Source: Dyadobacter arcticus
GTDB taxonomy: Bacteria; Bacteroidota; Bacteroidia; Cytophagales; Spirosomataceae
Assembly: GCF_011762185.1 (NCBI RefSeq)
Contig: NZ_JAASQJ010000003.1
Location: 1,116,001-1,180,000, forward strand
Direction of reading: 5' to 3'
DNA length: 64,000 nt
Part shown: piece after piece, positions 53,674 through 61,970 of the stretch
Layout: each line of letters starts with the position of its first letter
Numbering within the stretch: position 1 is the stretch's first letter
The notes under the pieces: generated by a model
The model's input: the letters and a program-made list of their open reading frames with translations, nothing else
Database searches by the model: none
What the model was told of the DNA's origin: nothing
Position numbers and translations under genes: made by a program

Positions 53674-56409
53674 TCAATGGATTACAACATTAAATGTGTT
53701 CTTTTCCAGGCCTGAGCTTATTTTAAGATAGTACACACCTGGCACGACCTTGCCTTTTGCCTGGATGACCACATTCCCGGATTTAATTTCACGGTTTACA
53801 GGAATCTCAATACCGTTTATAGAGAACATTTTAATCGTTTTGTTGTTCGCGTCGGGCAATTCGAGTGTAAAGTTTCCGTGATTTGGGTTCGGATAAACAT
53901 GCTGGCCATTCTCGCGGCCGTTGGATTTAACGGCAATTATTTTGGACAATGCAGAGGACCCGTCAAAATCCTGTTGTTCCAGCCGGTAATAATAGGTTTT
54001 GCCTCCCAAAATGTCCTTGTCAACAAATGACTCGGTGGTGAGTGCGGCCTGGTCGCCATTTCCTTCGACAAAACCAATGGGCTTAAAGTTTCTGGAATCC
54101 AGGCTTCTTTCAATCACGTATCCTTTATTGTTCACTTGGTCGGTCACGGACCAGTTTAGCCGTATGTCGTCTTCCAAAGCCTCGCCTGAAATAGAGATCA
54201 GGTGTACAGGAAGGGAACTGCTGAATTCGACTTTGTAGGCCAGGTCTTTTGTAAAATCAGGCAATTCCAGGATTAGCGGCGCCAATGCATTGGTGCGGCC
54301 GTCGGGAAGTTCGTCGGGATCATGGGTAATATTTGTAACCGGAAGCGAGCTGCCCGTGACAGGATCGAAAAATGTTACCTTATAGTTTCCTGGTTGCAAT
54401 CCCTCGATCTCAAGAGAAGCATCAGAAACTTCGGCAATGGTTTGCGGTGCGGCCCAATCGCCGTACGCGAGATTGTTTATGTAACCGTAAGCGTTTTCGA
54501 CGCCCGTGTAGCCAAATGCTTCCACGGAATAAGTCGGCGATGTTCCTGTAAACACAATCTGACTGAATTGGACCCAGTCCTGCCCTGTGTTATTAAAACG
54601 TACTGTATGCGTTCCAGCAGGAATGTTGTTCAATGTATAGGTTTGTGCTGAGGTGATGTCCCAGTTCGTGACAGTGCCCCCGTCAACTGAAACCTCAAAT
54701 CCTTTTGTACCATAAGTGGAGAATCCACTTACCACCAGTGAGGCACTGCCTGATTCCACGAAATTAAGCGTGAAACTTAGATCGCGGTTACGGTTGCCCT
54801 GATACGACCCTTGGATGAACGTATTCAGTGTTGTTTGGTTGGAAGCTACGCCGTCGGCGGAAACCGTACTGATGAACGGGTTCGGCACGTTCGTTGCTCC
54901 AAAGTCAGAGACGCCCGGCACTACCGTTACCGAGCCTGAAACGCTTGGTGCACTTGCAAACCTTAGTTTTTCAGGTGTCCCGTTGTTGGTTTTTGCCAAA
55001 TCAACCCCCTCCAGAAATGTTGCCAGTGGCTTGAAAACAGACGATAAGTTTTTAATTTCTATGTAGGTGTCCCAAAACCAAAACATGGCGGGCGAGGCGC
55101 TCATCATACTGATCCACATCGCTTTACGGACATGATCCCCCCAATTATCGGGATGTGAGCCGTCGGTTGGATAAGCAATGCCGGTCCCGAACTCTCCATT
55201 CATTGTCGATTTCCCAAGTGCAGCAAATGCCGGTATCCGTGTATAAATAGCCTTCTCGATCTGATTGCTGTACGTATGCCATTGAAGTACGTCCATATCA
55301 ACGTTATCTTCCATGAGCGGAATGGTAGAATCGTCGCCGCCGGAGCTGGTGGACACAAGGTGCCTGTTTACGTCAATGCTTTTCAGGTACTGGCTCATTT
55401 CGTCGTGCCAGGCATCAATGCCAGCATCGGTTCCGCCGGTAAATTCAACTTCGTTAAAAAGCTCCCAACTCAATATGGCCTGGGAATATCCCCAGCGCGC
55501 AACGATGTAGCGATACAGTTTTTTAGTTTGTTCTTTTGCCTGGGCATTTGTGAAAAAATCCCCTGGTTGCGACAAAAAGCCGCCATTTGCCGTATTATAC
55601 GGATTCCCATCCCATTCCGGGTTCACATTCGTTGAGAACTGGCCATGATGCTGTAATACGAGTTGCATGTAAATGCCGTTTGCCTCGTGAGAGCTGATCA
55701 CATCATCCAGCAATCCAGCTGCTTTCTGACTGTATGCTCCCAGCCCACCATACCAGCCCGACCAATGTGAAGGGCTCCATTCAAGGGCCTGACGTGCAAA
55801 ATCGGTCAGCCAGTAACGGGTCCAATTGACGCGATTGGGTGCGAGCCGATCCGTGATCCAGTCATCGTAGAACTTGGTAAGGGTTCCAGAATTCCAGCAT
55901 AAGTTATGGCCAACCGGATAGTAAGGATCCTGGTTATCAAACCGTAAAAACTGCTTATTATCAGAGTCAATTCTCACAAATCCTTTCGCATTGCCCTGCG
56001 TCACGTTGAAAGCTATGGGTGCTGACCAGGTCGTAGCCCCGTCGTTAATTCTGACGCGTACCGAATACGCTCCGGGCACCGTTGGAGAGTAGCGTAATTT
56101 CCATTGCTTTTGAGCATCATTTTCAGTTGCATTCCAAAAAGTCGGTGAAGACTCCTGGAAAGTGACAGGAACAAAGAAAAAGCATGGCACAATAAGAGTA
56201 CTACCGCCTGGCAGTGTCACCTCTGCGTCTACCGCGACTATTTCCGGGTCATTTGGCTGTGCATAAGTCTGATCGACGCCAAAAGAGAGTTCAACTTTCT
56301 CGAACGTAACAAATGCAATCTTATTTAACTGAGGGTTAGTAACATTGCCTGCTTGGCAAAAGGAAATCAGAGCTGTCAGAGCAGCAGCAAGGGTGTAGAT
56401 ATTTTTCAT
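53674..56409 (-). CDS. DUF5060 glycoside-hydrolase-like T9SS cargo
   Basis: A 911-residue exported enzyme. After a signal peptide comes a DUF5060-type beta-sandwich (about 25-140), then a GH5-like TIM barrel (about 150-470) with DPYYPVGHNLCWNSG, AILSWELFNEVEFTG (catalytic Glu in NE) and TMNGEFGTGIAYP (second Glu candidate). A carbohydrate-binding-like beta domain (about 510-645) and a Fn3-like region precede a T9SS sorting domain with HVYPNPNHGNFTLELPD. It is convergent with the BclA-like gene. Polysaccharide substrate is unknown. Confidence 0.85.
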   Translation of the reverse strand: MKNIYTLAAALTALISFCQAGNVTNPQLNKIAFVTFEKVELSFGVDQTYAQPNDPEIVAVDAEVTLPGGSTLIVPCFFFVPVTFQESSPTFWNATENDAQKQWKLRYSPTVPGAYSVRVRINDGATTWSAPIAFNVTQGNAKGFVRIDSDNKQFLRFDNQDPYYPVGHNLCWNSGTLTKFYDDWITDRLAPNRVNWTRYWLTDFARQALEWSPSHWSGWYGGLGAYSQKAAGLLDDVISSHEANGIYMQLVLQHHGQFSTNVNPEWDGNPYNTANGGFLSQPGDFFTNAQAKEQTKKLYRYIVARWGYSQAILSWELFNEVEFTGGTDAGIDAWHDEMSQYLKSIDVNRHLVSTSSGGDDSTIPLMEDNVDMDVLQWHTYSNQIEKAIYTRIPAFAALGKSTMNGEFGTGIAYPTDGSHPDNWGDHVRKAMWISMMSASPAMFWFWDTYIEIKNLSSVFKPLATFLEGVDLAKTNNGTPEKLRFASAPSVSGSVTVVPGVSDFGATNVPNPFISTVSADGVASNQTTLNTFIQGSYQGNRNRDLSFTLNFVESGSASLVVSGFSTYGTKGFEVSVDGGTVTNWDITSAQTYTLNNIPAGTHTVRFNNTGQDWVQFSQIVFTGTSPTYSVEAFGYTGVENAYGYINNLAYGDWAAPQTIAEVSDASLEIEGLQPGNYKVTFFDPVTGSSLPVTNITHDPDELPDGRTNALAPLILELPDFTKDLAYKVEFSSSLPVHLISISGEALEDDIRLNWSVTDQVNNKGYVIERSLDSRNFKPIGFVEGNGDQAALTTESFVDKDILGGKTYYYRLEQQDFDGSSALSKIIAVKSNGRENGQHVYPNPNHGNFTLELPDANNKTIKMFSINGIEIPVNREIKSGNVVIQAKGKVVPGVYYLKISSGLEKNTFNVVIH

Positions 56410-56852
56410 AATTAATTAATTTATTTATTAATTATATAGTACTATTTTACAGATATCGAAAACATTTCGTACAACAAAGGACCTACTACGATCCGAGCTA
56501 GCTGGCTGAATATGAGGTAGATGAAAATATTTTGTTAGATGATCATCGTATGATTGGGAGCCTATGGAAGTCTTACGTCGACTTGTTTTGGAGATATTTT
56601 TCCAAAAATGCCTTACTGTCAAACAGTTTGTAGTCTTTTTCATCCATATCCCGAAAGACGTGGAAGTATCGAAAAAGACCCCCTCGACATTAAAATTATT
56701 TTAACTTTTTTTTGAATTAATTAAATATCAAGAAACAAATAGATGACTTTCACCAGCTCAATTGCCATTTTGACCTCAACATTCGCTGATTTTTACCACT
56801 AAACCTCTGACCAACCAGTGCAACTTTGCATCACACTTTTAACTAATCTGTT
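56410..56852. other. Intergenic region, divergent promoters
   Basis: About 440 bp between the glycoside-hydrolase and cupin genes. It holds an AT-rich leader upstream of the GH start, a candidate reverse promoter at 56448-56478, and an unassigned 24-codon frame on the reverse strand at 56573-56647 (MDEKDYKLFDSKAFLEKYL). No intact gene is claimed. Confidence 0.4.
56448..56478 (-). promoter_or_regulatory. Candidate Bacteroidota promoter for the GH gene
   Basis: On the reverse strand TTTG (56475-56478) is followed after 19 bases by TATCTGTA (56448-56455), close to the Bacteroidota -33/-7 pattern TTTG-N19-21-TAnnTTTG, with mismatches in the -7 box. It is 40-70 bp upstream of the GH start with a very AT-rich leader. 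Confidence 0.3.
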
Positions 56853-57419
56853 ATGCAACGTCGAAAATTTTTAACAAAGGCCACAATGGTTTCAACAGTA
56901 GCGCTTACAACTGTGGGCACATCCTCTCACTCACAAACAACTTCCAAAGCACCTGAAAAAGGATTTCTTATAAAAGCCGGCGAAACACGGTTTGGAGAAC
57001 GTACACCCTTTCGGGTTGTCAATGCCAATGACTTAAAGGTATCCTCAAAAGATACCGCGGGGAGTGTCTCTGTATTTGAGTATGTTGGTAAGGAAAAAAT
57101 GGGACCTCCGCTTCACATACATTTTAACCAGGACGAGATCTTTTATGTCGTTGAAGGAGAATATCTGTTCCAGGTTGGGAGTGAAAAAATGATGGTTAAA
57201 GTCGGCGATACAATTTTTGGTCCACGAAACGTACCGCATACTTGGATACAGATGTCGGATACCGGGAAGTTAGTATATTTAGTACAGCCTTCCGGCACAA
57301 TGGAACAATTCTTTTCGGAATTGAATCAGCTTAAAGGTCCACCAAGTGAAGATCAAATACAGAAAATTCATATGGAACATGGCATGAAAGTGCTGGGGCC
57401 GCCTCTGTCATTAAAATGA
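56853..57419 (+). CDS. Cupin-domain protein with Tat-like signal
   Basis: A 188-residue protein. The N-terminus MQRRKFLTKATMVSTVALT is a twin-arginine-like signal. The single cupin domain (about 75-155) has PPLHIHFNQDEIFYVVEGEY and FGPRNVPHTW, with the His, His, Glu and His metal ligands. It could be a dioxygenase or a sugar-binding protein. It is 3 bp ahead of the AraC gene and is probably co-transcribed. Confidence 0.85.
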   Translation: MQRRKFLTKATMVSTVALTTVGTSSHSQTTSKAPEKGFLIKAGETRFGERTPFRVVNANDLKVSSKDTAGSVSVFEYVGKEKMGPPLHIHFNQDEIFYVVEGEYLFQVGSEKMMVKVGDTIFGPRNVPHTWIQMSDTGKLVYLVQPSGTMEQFFSELNQLKGPPSEDQIQKIHMEHGMKVLGPPLSLK

Positions 57420-57422
57420 AAT

Positions 57423-58265
57423 ATGGATGCTATTTTTGACTATCGATCTCCTAGCCCTGGTTTACGTTGCTACGTAAGGCAGTTACAGATTGTAGGCTGT
57501 TCATTTCCTGAGTCGATGGCTGTCCTACCCGTAAAATCCTACTGGCCACGAGGCGAAGACTCGCTAGCATTTTACCCAAAAGATACCGAAGAAATTGAAT
57601 ATGGCTTTGATGGAAAGTTGCTTGGAAAGCCCTGTTCAACACTCAATGGTCAATATACGATTGTAACGAACCGATATGTCGGCCGAAATTTTATGGTTTT
57701 CCAAGTACAGTTTCAGCCGGGAGCCTTATTCAGATTAACAGGCATTCCGGCCTGCGAATTAACTAATTCATTTTTGGATGCCGAGGCAGTCTTCGGCAGT
57801 GAAATACGGCGGGTGAACGAACGATTAAGCTATACGAGCCACTACACTGAGATGATTCCAATCGTCGAAAATTTTCTGTTTTATTTAATTAACCGTACCA
57901 AACCGAGGCTAGAGCAACCTATCGATAAAGTAGGTCTGTTTATGCTTCAGAACCCTGGTACAGTTTCGTTAGAATGGCTGGCTGATCAGGCTTGTTTGAG
58001 TACCCGGCAATTTTATCAAAATTTTATTCAGCGCACGGGTGTTAGTCCCAAACTCTATAACCGCATTATCCGCTTCGATAAAGCCATGAAAATGAGCAAT
58101 GCTCAACCCAGAAAAGATTGGCTGAGCATTGCCGTAGAATCGGGATATTATGATTATCAACACATGGTACGCGACTTTAAAGAGTTTACAAAGCTCACCC
58201 CCAATGAATTTTCTCAGCACGAAAATCATGCTCCTGAGCGAATATTTGGTCGTAAGGAAGGATAA
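57423..58265 (+). CDS. AraC-family transcriptional regulator
   Basis: A 280-residue regulator with an N-terminal DUF6597-like domain and a C-terminal AraC HTH (about 165-265: LEWLADQACLSTRQFYQNF and VESGYYDYQHMVRDFKEFT). It starts 3 bp after the cupin stop, suggesting it regulates that gene or a linked ligand. A terminator follows at 58294-58326. Confidence 0.88.
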   Translation: MDAIFDYRSPSPGLRCYVRQLQIVGCSFPESMAVLPVKSYWPRGEDSLAFYPKDTEEIEYGFDGKLLGKPCSTLNGQYTIVTNRYVGRNFMVFQVQFQPGALFRLTGIPACELTNSFLDAEAVFGSEIRRVNERLSYTSHYTEMIPIVENFLFYLINRTKPRLEQPIDKVGLFMLQNPGTVSLEWLADQACLSTRQFYQNFIQRTGVSPKLYNRIIRFDKAMKMSNAQPRKDWLSIAVESGYYDYQHMVRDFKEFTKLTPNEFSQHENHAPERIFGRKEG

Positions 58266-58293
58266 GCATATTTCAACACTGTCCCAAAAAACA

Positions 58294-58326
58294 AAAACCC
58301 TGTAAATCATTGATTTGCAGGGTTTT
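58294..58326. terminator. Bidirectional terminator
   Basis: A nearly perfect inverted repeat (about 15 bp per arm, with one mismatch) flanked by A- and T-rich ends. It lies between the AraC gene (ends 58265) and the convergent MBL gene (ends 58424), so it can stop transcription from both sides. Confidence 0.7.
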
Positions 58327-58423
58327 GATTGATTTTGATAAGCTATCTGGCTAGCAACATTTTGTCAGGAAAAGGGATCAATCATATCCATGTTTTAAAT
58401 TTCTAATTGAGCAACGGTTAAAC

Positions 58424-59491
58424 TTAAATGACAGTAATTTTTAGCCCAACCTTACCCTCTTTTGGAAAAATAGCCTTATAGCTATGTTTATTTTTTAGCG
58501 TGGGAGAATCCCATACTTCATTGTCTTCAGACCTGTAATTAAAATTAAGTTCTACCCCTGCACCTCCCCTTTTAATGACCCTTGCTATTGTAACGGCTGA
58601 TGGATGATGGTAATTTGAGCCGTTGGTGGAGATAAGGTATTTATTGCAGTCAAATTTTTCAATCAGTTCTGGGCTTGTATTGTGGGCACTGGCATGATGA
58701 GAGAGTTTTACCAGATCAACCGGTGCTTTATCGTCATATAATTTATTCAGGGAATCAAGCACAACACTGGGGAATGAATCCCCGCCAAAGAAAACTGTCT
58801 TTCCTCCAAAGCTGCCCAAAAAAGCAATACTGCTGCCATTTGCCGCAGCTTTATCTTCATGAAAATCTTCATCGTTCAATGCATTTACATCTGGTAAAAG
58901 GCCAAGATGTTCTTCATCATCCTCCACATCAGGAACAGGCAATGCTCCAAAACCTGGTACCATCCCTGCATCTTTAACTTCTTTCTCCCATTTTGGTCTG
59001 AGATCTACAAGGTTTTTAATTAATGGAGAAAGCAATGTTATTGTCATGCCGCCGGGCAATTGTATTTTTGGAAGGTCTCCTGAACCTGGTATTACCACAG
59101 CTTTCTTCCCAAATGCTTTATTCCAAGTAATATTATGTTTAGTGATAGTAGCAGTGAGTCTTTCACCTTGTACTGGCCCCAATACTTCATCCTCATCTTC
59201 CGGCAGATGTTGCCAGCCGTTGAACCAGAAATCATCCACTTCAAAGGCTAGCTCTTCTTCTTCTAATAAAGACAATATACCTTCAATATGATCTCGGTCA
59301 ATATGTGTAACAACGATTAACTCAAAATGCCGCTGATCTTCCGGTAAGGCTTTAATCAACTTCCTGATATCGGCTTTGGTACCGCTTGTCCCACCATCTA
59401 TCAGTATACGATGGGTTTTGCTATTGTTACCATATTCTATCCAGATACAATCGCCATAACGTGCGGGCAAAAAATTAACATCAAATTTCAT
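58424..59491 (-). CDS. ComEC-type metallo-beta-lactamase-fold protein
   Basis: A 355-residue soluble MBL-fold protein. The metal motif is VVTHIDRDHIEGIL (HxDxDH, as in the ComEC/Rec2 branch rather than HxHxDH). Later motifs are VFFGGDSF and LSHHASAHNTSPELIEKF. There is no transmembrane segment, unlike ComEC. An acidic insert (about 195-235) with EDDEEHLG and DEDFHEDK is unusual. Members could be nucleases or phosphodiesterases. Last gene of the patatin-caspase operon, 93 bp after the preceding gene. Confidence 0.88.
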   Translation of the reverse strand: MKFDVNFLPARYGDCIWIEYGNNSKTHRILIDGGTSGTKADIRKLIKALPEDQRHFELIVVTHIDRDHIEGILSLLEEEELAFEVDDFWFNGWQHLPEDEDEVLGPVQGERLTATITKHNITWNKAFGKKAVVIPGSGDLPKIQLPGGMTITLLSPLIKNLVDLRPKWEKEVKDAGMVPGFGALPVPDVEDDEEHLGLLPDVNALNDEDFHEDKAAANGSSIAFLGSFGGKTVFFGGDSFPSVVLDSLNKLYDDKAPVDLVKLSHHASAHNTSPELIEKFDCNKYLISTNGSNYHHPSAVTIARVIKRGGAGVELNFNYRSEDNEVWDSPTLKNKHSYKAIFPKEGKVGLKITVI

Positions 59492-59584
59492 AGAGCAGTT
59501 GTTATTTATATTAAAATTTTATCTATCAACCGTTTGCGACGGTGTCCCATGACTGTTTTTTTGCTGGATCCTATTGAACTGATC

Positions 59585-60772
59585 TTACACTTTGATCTTC
59601 TTCGGTGCCCTCATTCCGGGTTCAGACGGGGAAATGCCGATAAACGTGGTGGTTTCCTGACTGAAATCGGTTACCCCAAGATAATCACCTATTCTATCGT
59701 GTGCTTTTTTGATTTCATTATCCTTTTGTTCAGAATGATACCACAGTTGCGTCAATCCTTTTTCGAGAAGGCGTAATCCCTCGGAATACACTGGTACTCC
59801 TTCTCCGGCAGCCTGCAGTAATCTTTTCCTGATCAAGTCAATATCGTTTTTTGTTTTTTCTTTTTTATTCAGCAATTGTGTAGCGTGAATAATCGCTCCA
59901 TCAGGCAGCCATGGAAACCAATTGGCGAGATTATTCGCCCAGTCATGCAAACGCTCAAGCTCGCCTATTTTCAATAAAAAATAACCACCAATAGCAGCCG
60001 CGACCGGGTTAACCATTTTTTGATACAGCAATTCTTCTGCTTCTGCCGCATTACTGAGTTTCTTAGCTTGCCGTATTTTACCGCTTGTGAGCAATGCAAT
60101 TAATGTTTCCGCTTTGAAATGATCCGTCGATACAGTAACATCAATCGGGTGGATCTCTTCACCCTCGCCTTCAGCTAGTTTTACCAGGCAATTTAAATCA
60201 TTTCCCGGAGGCAAGCTTACATAGAGGTTTGGCATGGCTCGCCCGCTGATTTCGAGAACGCTTAGCAGATCATCTGTACGGTAAGTAAATACATTTCCAT
60301 CCCTACGTATCCTCTGGCTCATAAACTGCGGAAGCAATTTCTGCTGCCACTTACCATCACTGAATTTCCATATTTTACTATTGACCAATTTTCCCGGTTC
60401 CTTGTAATACTGAATGGCCTTCATATCCGTATCCCGGATTGATTCAATTGAAAAGCTTTTATTGAGATACGCCCACTCATGCGATTCGTGCGGGCTGTTA
60501 TTACCTATCTCGATCGTGATCTCTTTCCGCTTTCCTTCCTCTAGCTCAAATGTTTCATCTTTTTGTATGCCGGAACTCATAGAAAGCCTCAAAGTGTAAG
60601 TTCCTGGCTGTAAATCATTTATAATAAATTCATTTGATTCATACCATTGGCTCCATATAGACTTTAGCGACTTGTCAAATATCTCAATAAGCTTGGGTAT
60701 CCTTTGAGAATCGGGCATGAACGTTGTTACTCTTACCGATACATTTCCTGGTATTTTATCTGTAGCGCTCAT
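59585..60772 (-). CDS. Unrecognised protein: N-terminal beta-sandwich, helical C-terminus
   Basis: A 395-residue soluble protein of no recognised family. Residues about 8-95 look like a carboxypeptidase-regulatory-like beta-sandwich (FIINDLQPGTYTLRLSMSSG and ELEEGKRKEITIEIGN). The middle (about 100-225) is mixed and the C-terminal third (about 225-370) is helical and Leu-rich (LERLHDWANNLANWFPWLPD). The start ATG at 60772 overlaps the caspase stop as ATGA, so the two are translationally coupled and made together. It could be a sensor, adaptor or substrate of the caspase. No catalytic motif is seen. Confidence 0.8.
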   Translation of the reverse strand: MSATDKIPGNVSVRVTTFMPDSQRIPKLIEIFDKSLKSIWSQWYESNEFIINDLQPGTYTLRLSMSSGIQKDETFELEEGKRKEITIEIGNNSPHESHEWAYLNKSFSIESIRDTDMKAIQYYKEPGKLVNSKIWKFSDGKWQQKLLPQFMSQRIRRDGNVFTYRTDDLLSVLEISGRAMPNLYVSLPPGNDLNCLVKLAEGEGEEIHPIDVTVSTDHFKAETLIALLTSGKIRQAKKLSNAAEAEELLYQKMVNPVAAAIGGYFLLKIGELERLHDWANNLANWFPWLPDGAIIHATQLLNKKEKTKNDIDLIRKRLLQAAGEGVPVYSEGLRLLEKGLTQLWYHSEQKDNEIKKAHDRIGDYLGVTDFSQETTTFIGISPSEPGMRAPKKIKV

Positions 60773-61914
60773 TTGCAAACAAGTTTTACTTTTTTGAAAG
60801 GGGGAATCAGCGAGGCCTTTTTTGTATTATTTTTAAAATTATCACCAGCCTGAAAGGTTGCACCCAGTTTATAAGTTGCCGCTTTAACATTTAATTTCCA
60901 CTTATCGACCATTGGTATACGACTGAGTGTACCCGTTTCAACATCTATATCTTCTACACAAGTCAGTCCCGCAAGTGCTAAAGCTTCATCAGGGGTACAG
61001 GAAACTTCCAACCATGCGATCGGGGCATCTTTTCTTTTAATGATATCGGTTGGAACGCCACAAGCTATTTGGCAACGTTGTTTAAAAGATTGCTTGCTGT
61101 TAATTAATTCAAGCAACATGTGAATATTGGTGCACAACCCACTGGTCTCTATCAACCAATCATCATTTTCATCCTGCCTTGCCACAAGCCCGTCAAGTCC
61201 GCTAATCACTGCCTGTACAAAATAGGTCGGCTGGTTTTTTTTTCCATAAGCGCTTTGGCCCGAGGCTGTCGCTTTCAGCGTGAGGTGATTTTTACTTTCC
61301 TCAGGGTTAAATAAGGAAGGATTTTCGATTGGTGGTACTGTCAAGTCACTTTCTAGCATTCTGAGAGTAACCTGTCTGCAGGCATCCACCAGGAAGATCG
61401 GTGTTTTGGCTTTACAGGAATAAAAAGCGTCACGTGTGTCATCAAAATTAAAAGCTCCCAACCAGGGATTCTGTGGTATTGCGCCAAAATCATCCGCCAG
61501 CAGAAAGTGATATTTTTTTTGAAATCCATGCCCGCAATAATAAAACAGGGCCACATTATCTTCATCCTGATCACACCTTGCCTTCCACGAAAAATACGCT
61601 TTATGAATATTTGCCAGGCTAGCATTCTCGATATTTAAACCTGGTAACACAGGCGCGGAACCAGGTGGCGGACTAAGTAAAATTTCTATGCTACCCAACT
61701 TCTTGCTCCATACATTTTTGGTATTATACTCAACCATCTTTTCGTACAAAGACACAACAGAAGCCATTGGTGAAGTAAGCTGGCCTAGGTCCTCTAATTC
61801 AGGAAATTGCTGCTTAACGCTGGTGCCTCCTTTTAGAAACGGATAACCACCTACACCAATCATTAGTACATGTGTTTTAGCACCTGCTTCGCCGGCATTA
61901 AATTCTTGTATCAT
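60769..61914 (-). CDS. Caspase-like protease (C14 family)
   Basis: A 381-residue protein with a caspase-fold protease core. HVLMIGVGGYPFLKGG begins strand 1, the catalytic His is in ALFYYCGHGFQKK (His129) and the catalytic Cys in TPIFLVDACRQVTL (Cys179), with the usual spacing. Residues about 290-381 form a beta-rich extension (IAWLEVSCTPDEALALAGL and KLNVKAATYKLGATFQ) not typical of metacaspases. No CARD, Pyrin or NTPase domain is attached. It is 56 bp after the patatin gene and overlaps the next gene. Confidence 0.87.
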   Translation of the reverse strand: MIQEFNAGEAGAKTHVLMIGVGGYPFLKGGTSVKQQFPELEDLGQLTSPMASVVSLYEKMVEYNTKNVWSKKLGSIEILLSPPPGSAPVLPGLNIENASLANIHKAYFSWKARCDQDEDNVALFYYCGHGFQKKYHFLLADDFGAIPQNPWLGAFNFDDTRDAFYSCKAKTPIFLVDACRQVTLRMLESDLTVPPIENPSLFNPEESKNHLTLKATASGQSAYGKKNQPTYFVQAVISGLDGLVARQDENDDWLIETSGLCTNIHMLLELINSKQSFKQRCQIACGVPTDIIKRKDAPIAWLEVSCTPDEALALAGLTCVEDIDVETGTLSRIPMVDKWKLNVKAATYKLGATFQAGDNFKNNTKKASLIPPFKKVKLVCK

Positions 61915-61970
61915 AGTTGTTGCTTCTAAATGTGTTCTAGGTAGATGGGATTGTTTACCGTGTCAATGCA

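Noticed and set aside
56428..56643. A 71-codon reverse-strand frame between the GH and cupin genes
   Set aside because: It has an unnatural, Ser/His/Arg-rich composition with no family match, and another short frame in the same DNA is equally plausible.
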